Source: Raineyella sp034933565
GTDB lineage: Bacteria; Actinomycetota; Actinomycetes; Propionibacteriales; Propionibacteriaceae
Assembly: GCF_034933565.1 (NCBI RefSeq)
Contig: NZ_JAYFNG010000024.1
Location: 7,259-71,258 of the forward strand
DNA: 64,000 nt
Direction: 5' to 3'
A model generated the notes under the pieces. It saw nothing but the letters and a program-made list of their open reading frames with translations. It was not told the origin of the DNA and ran no database searches. The stretch's first letter is position 1, and each line of letters opens with the position of its first letter. The position numbers and the translations under genes are program-made. Shown here piece after piece: positions 62,598-64,000 of the stretch.

Positions 62598-63947
62598 ATG
62601 AAGTACCGCAAGCTCGCGTTGGCGCTCACTGCCAGCGCCACAGCATTCACTCTCGCCGGCACGCTCGCCGCGTGCTCGTCGACATCGAACCAAGGTGGCT
62701 CCGGAGGCGCCGGCAAGGTCTACTTCCTGAACTTCAAGCCGGAACAGGCTGACGACTGGAAGAACCTCGCGGCCGACTACACCAAGGAGACCGGCGTCAA
62801 GGTCAACGTCCAGACGGCGGCGTCCGGGACGTACGAGACCACCCTGAAGTCGGAGATGGCCAAGTCCGAGGCCCCGACCCTGTTCCAGGTCAACGGCCCG
62901 GTCGGCCTGGCCACGTGGAAGAGCTACGCCGCCGACCTCACCGACACCGCGATCTACACCGATCTGACGGACAAGAACCTCGCGCTGAAGAGCGACGACG
63001 GCAAGCAGGTGCTGGCGGTCCCGTACGCGATGGAGACGTACGGGATCATCTACAACAAGGCGCTGCTGAACAAGTACTTCGCGCTCCCGGGTGCGGCGGT
63101 CACCTCGGTCGACCAGATCAACAGCTTCGACACCCTGGCGAAGGTCGCCCAGGGCATCCAGGCGAAGAAGGACACCCTCGGTGTCCAGGGTGCGTTCACC
63201 TCGGCCGGCTTCGACTCCTCGTCCGACTGGCGCTTCAAGACCCACCTGGCGAACCTGCCGCTGTACTACCAGTTCAAGGCCAACCACGTGACCGGCCAGC
63301 CGGCCACCATCACCGACCAGTACCTGGACGGCTACCAGCGCATCTTCGACCTCTACATCAAGAACTCGACCACCCCGCCCTCCCAGCTGTCGGGCAAGAC
63401 GGTCGATGACGCCAACTCCGAGTTCGCCCTCGGCAAGGCGGTCTTCTACCAGAACGGCACCTGGGCCTACAACAACATCAAGGGCAAGAGCGTCGCGGAC
63501 TCCGACATGGGGATGCTGCCGATCTACATCGGCGCCGAGGGCGAGCAGAACCAGGGCCTGTGCACCGGCTCGGAGAACTACTGGGTGATCAACAACCAGG
63601 CGTCCAAGGCTGACCAGCAGGCCACCAAGGACTTCCTCAAGTGGGTGATCACCACCGACACCGGCAAGAACGCCATGGCCAAGACCATGGGCTTCGTGAC
63701 GCCGTTCAACACCTTCGGGAACGTCCCGTCGACCAACCCGCTGGTGCTGGCCGATGCCGCCTACCAGAAGGCCGGCAAGACGCCGGTGTCGTGGAACTTC
63801 ACCACGATGCCGTCCGATGAGTGGAAGAACGGCGTCGGTCAGGCGCTGCTGCAGTACGCCCAGGGCACCGGCTCCTGGGACAAGGTCCGGACGGCTTTCG
63901 TCGACAACTGGGCCACCGAGTACAAGCTGGCTCACGCCGGCTCCTGA
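62598..63947 (+). CDS. Carbohydrate ABC transporter substrate-binding lipoprotein (family 1)
   Basis: Captures a sugar outside the cell for an ABC importer whose permeases lie beyond the window. The 449-residue protein has a lipoprotein signal (MKYRKLALALTASATAFTLA...) with lipobox LAAC (Cys about residue 26), a linker rich in Ser/Gly, and the bilobed family 1 fold with VYFLNFKPEQADDWKNLAADYTKETGVKVNVQTAAS near the N-terminus, TLFQVNGPVG, YGIIYNKALLNKY and GKAVFYQNGTWAYNNI. ATG 62598 has GGAGGAAGG about nine bases upstream. The preceding YesL-like gene and operator fit a sugar-inducible locus. Substrate cannot be told. Confidence 0.92.
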   Translation: MKYRKLALALTASATAFTLAGTLAACSSTSNQGGSGGAGKVYFLNFKPEQADDWKNLAADYTKETGVKVNVQTAASGTYETTLKSEMAKSEAPTLFQVNGPVGLATWKSYAADLTDTAIYTDLTDKNLALKSDDGKQVLAVPYAMETYGIIYNKALLNKYFALPGAAVTSVDQINSFDTLAKVAQGIQAKKDTLGVQGAFTSAGFDSSSDWRFKTHLANLPLYYQFKANHVTGQPATITDQYLDGYQRIFDLYIKNSTTPPSQLSGKTVDDANSEFALGKAVFYQNGTWAYNNIKGKSVADSDMGMLPIYIGAEGEQNQGLCTGSENYWVINNQASKADQQATKDFLKWVITTDTGKNAMAKTMGFVTPFNTFGNVPSTNPLVLADAAYQKAGKTPVSWNFTTMPSDEWKNGVGQALLQYAQGTGSWDKVRTAFVDNWATEYKLAHAGS

Positions 63948-64000
63948 CCCACCCCCGGTGCGTGGTGCGGGGGTCCCGCCGCCGGGGCCCCCCCCCCACC

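Noticed and set aside
63948..64000. Possible terminator after the sugar-binding protein gene
   Set aside because: The C/G-rich tail can fold in several ways and ends in a long C run at the window edge; no clear stem or T-tract could be supported.

Overview
The window is GC-rich (roughly 70%) actinobacterial chromosome. Gene content and order point to a member of the Propionibacteriales, probably a Propionibacteriaceae relative. The evidence is a PPA1309-type protein, the long tag-coding tmRNA, MtrAB-LpqB, SecA1 with long HPF, and a UvrD2/NudC/AdnAB neighbourhood. Many gene groups match a stretch of the Mycobacterium tuberculosis chromosome known from memory (about Rv3193c to Rv3246c), so most of the window is conserved core chromosome and not a mobile island. 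I saw no transposase, integrase, phage gene or CRISPR array.

Layout. 1-3.1 kb: the 3' part of rsgA, hisN, and a convergent serA. 3.2-8.4 kb: a five-gene oligopeptide/nickel-type ABC importer (dppABCDF-like). 8.5-9.8 kb: a P1-family (DmpA-like) peptidase, then an initiator tRNA with its own promoter and terminator. 9.8-12.5 kb: two translationally coupled M16 peptidase genes, one catalytic and one without the zinc motif. 12.6-19.5 kb: UPF0182, PPA1309-like, PDZ/Lon-like protease, moaE and a zincin-like protein. 19.5-20.2 kb: a repeat-rich non-coding region with DnaA-box-like sites. 20.2-39.2 kb: a ThiF/TOMM-like protein, uvrD2, a complete recC-recB-recD operon, and nudC-adnB-adnA on the opposite strand. 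39.3-44.6 kb: DUF3107, a DEAD-box helicase, an alpha/beta hydrolase-fold protein, a PHP phosphoesterase and small DUF proteins. 44.6-50.4 kb: secA, a PNPOx-like protein, gnd and hpf. 50.8-54.2 kb: amt-glnK-glnD. 54.2-61 kb: comF, lpqB-mtrB-mtrA, yqgE and a MauE-thioredoxin fusion. 61.0-61.4 kb: ssrA (tmRNA). 61.8-64 kb: the start of a sugar ABC import locus (YesL-like protein and a lipoprotein binding protein) with two LacI-type operator candidates.

How it fits together. The standout is about 18 kb of nearly uninterrupted DNA-end-processing genes. RecBCD and AdnAB, two helicase-nuclease machines that in mycobacteria sit at separate loci, are next-door neighbours here and are flanked by UvrD2. 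The nitrogen trio amt-glnK-glnD encodes a GlnD that stops after the HD domain and lacks the usual glutamine-sensing ACT domains. MtrAB-LpqB, SecA and tmRNA are envelope, secretion and translation-quality functions.

Two sequence-level habits recur. Many genes start at, or within 6-8 bases after, a TANNNT -10 element, so they are probably leaderless. Many intergenic gaps carry short tandem arrays (15-28 bp units), several of which run into the stop codon of the adjacent gene as if the gene's 3' end had been duplicated. Functions are assigned from motifs read by eye; no database search was possible.
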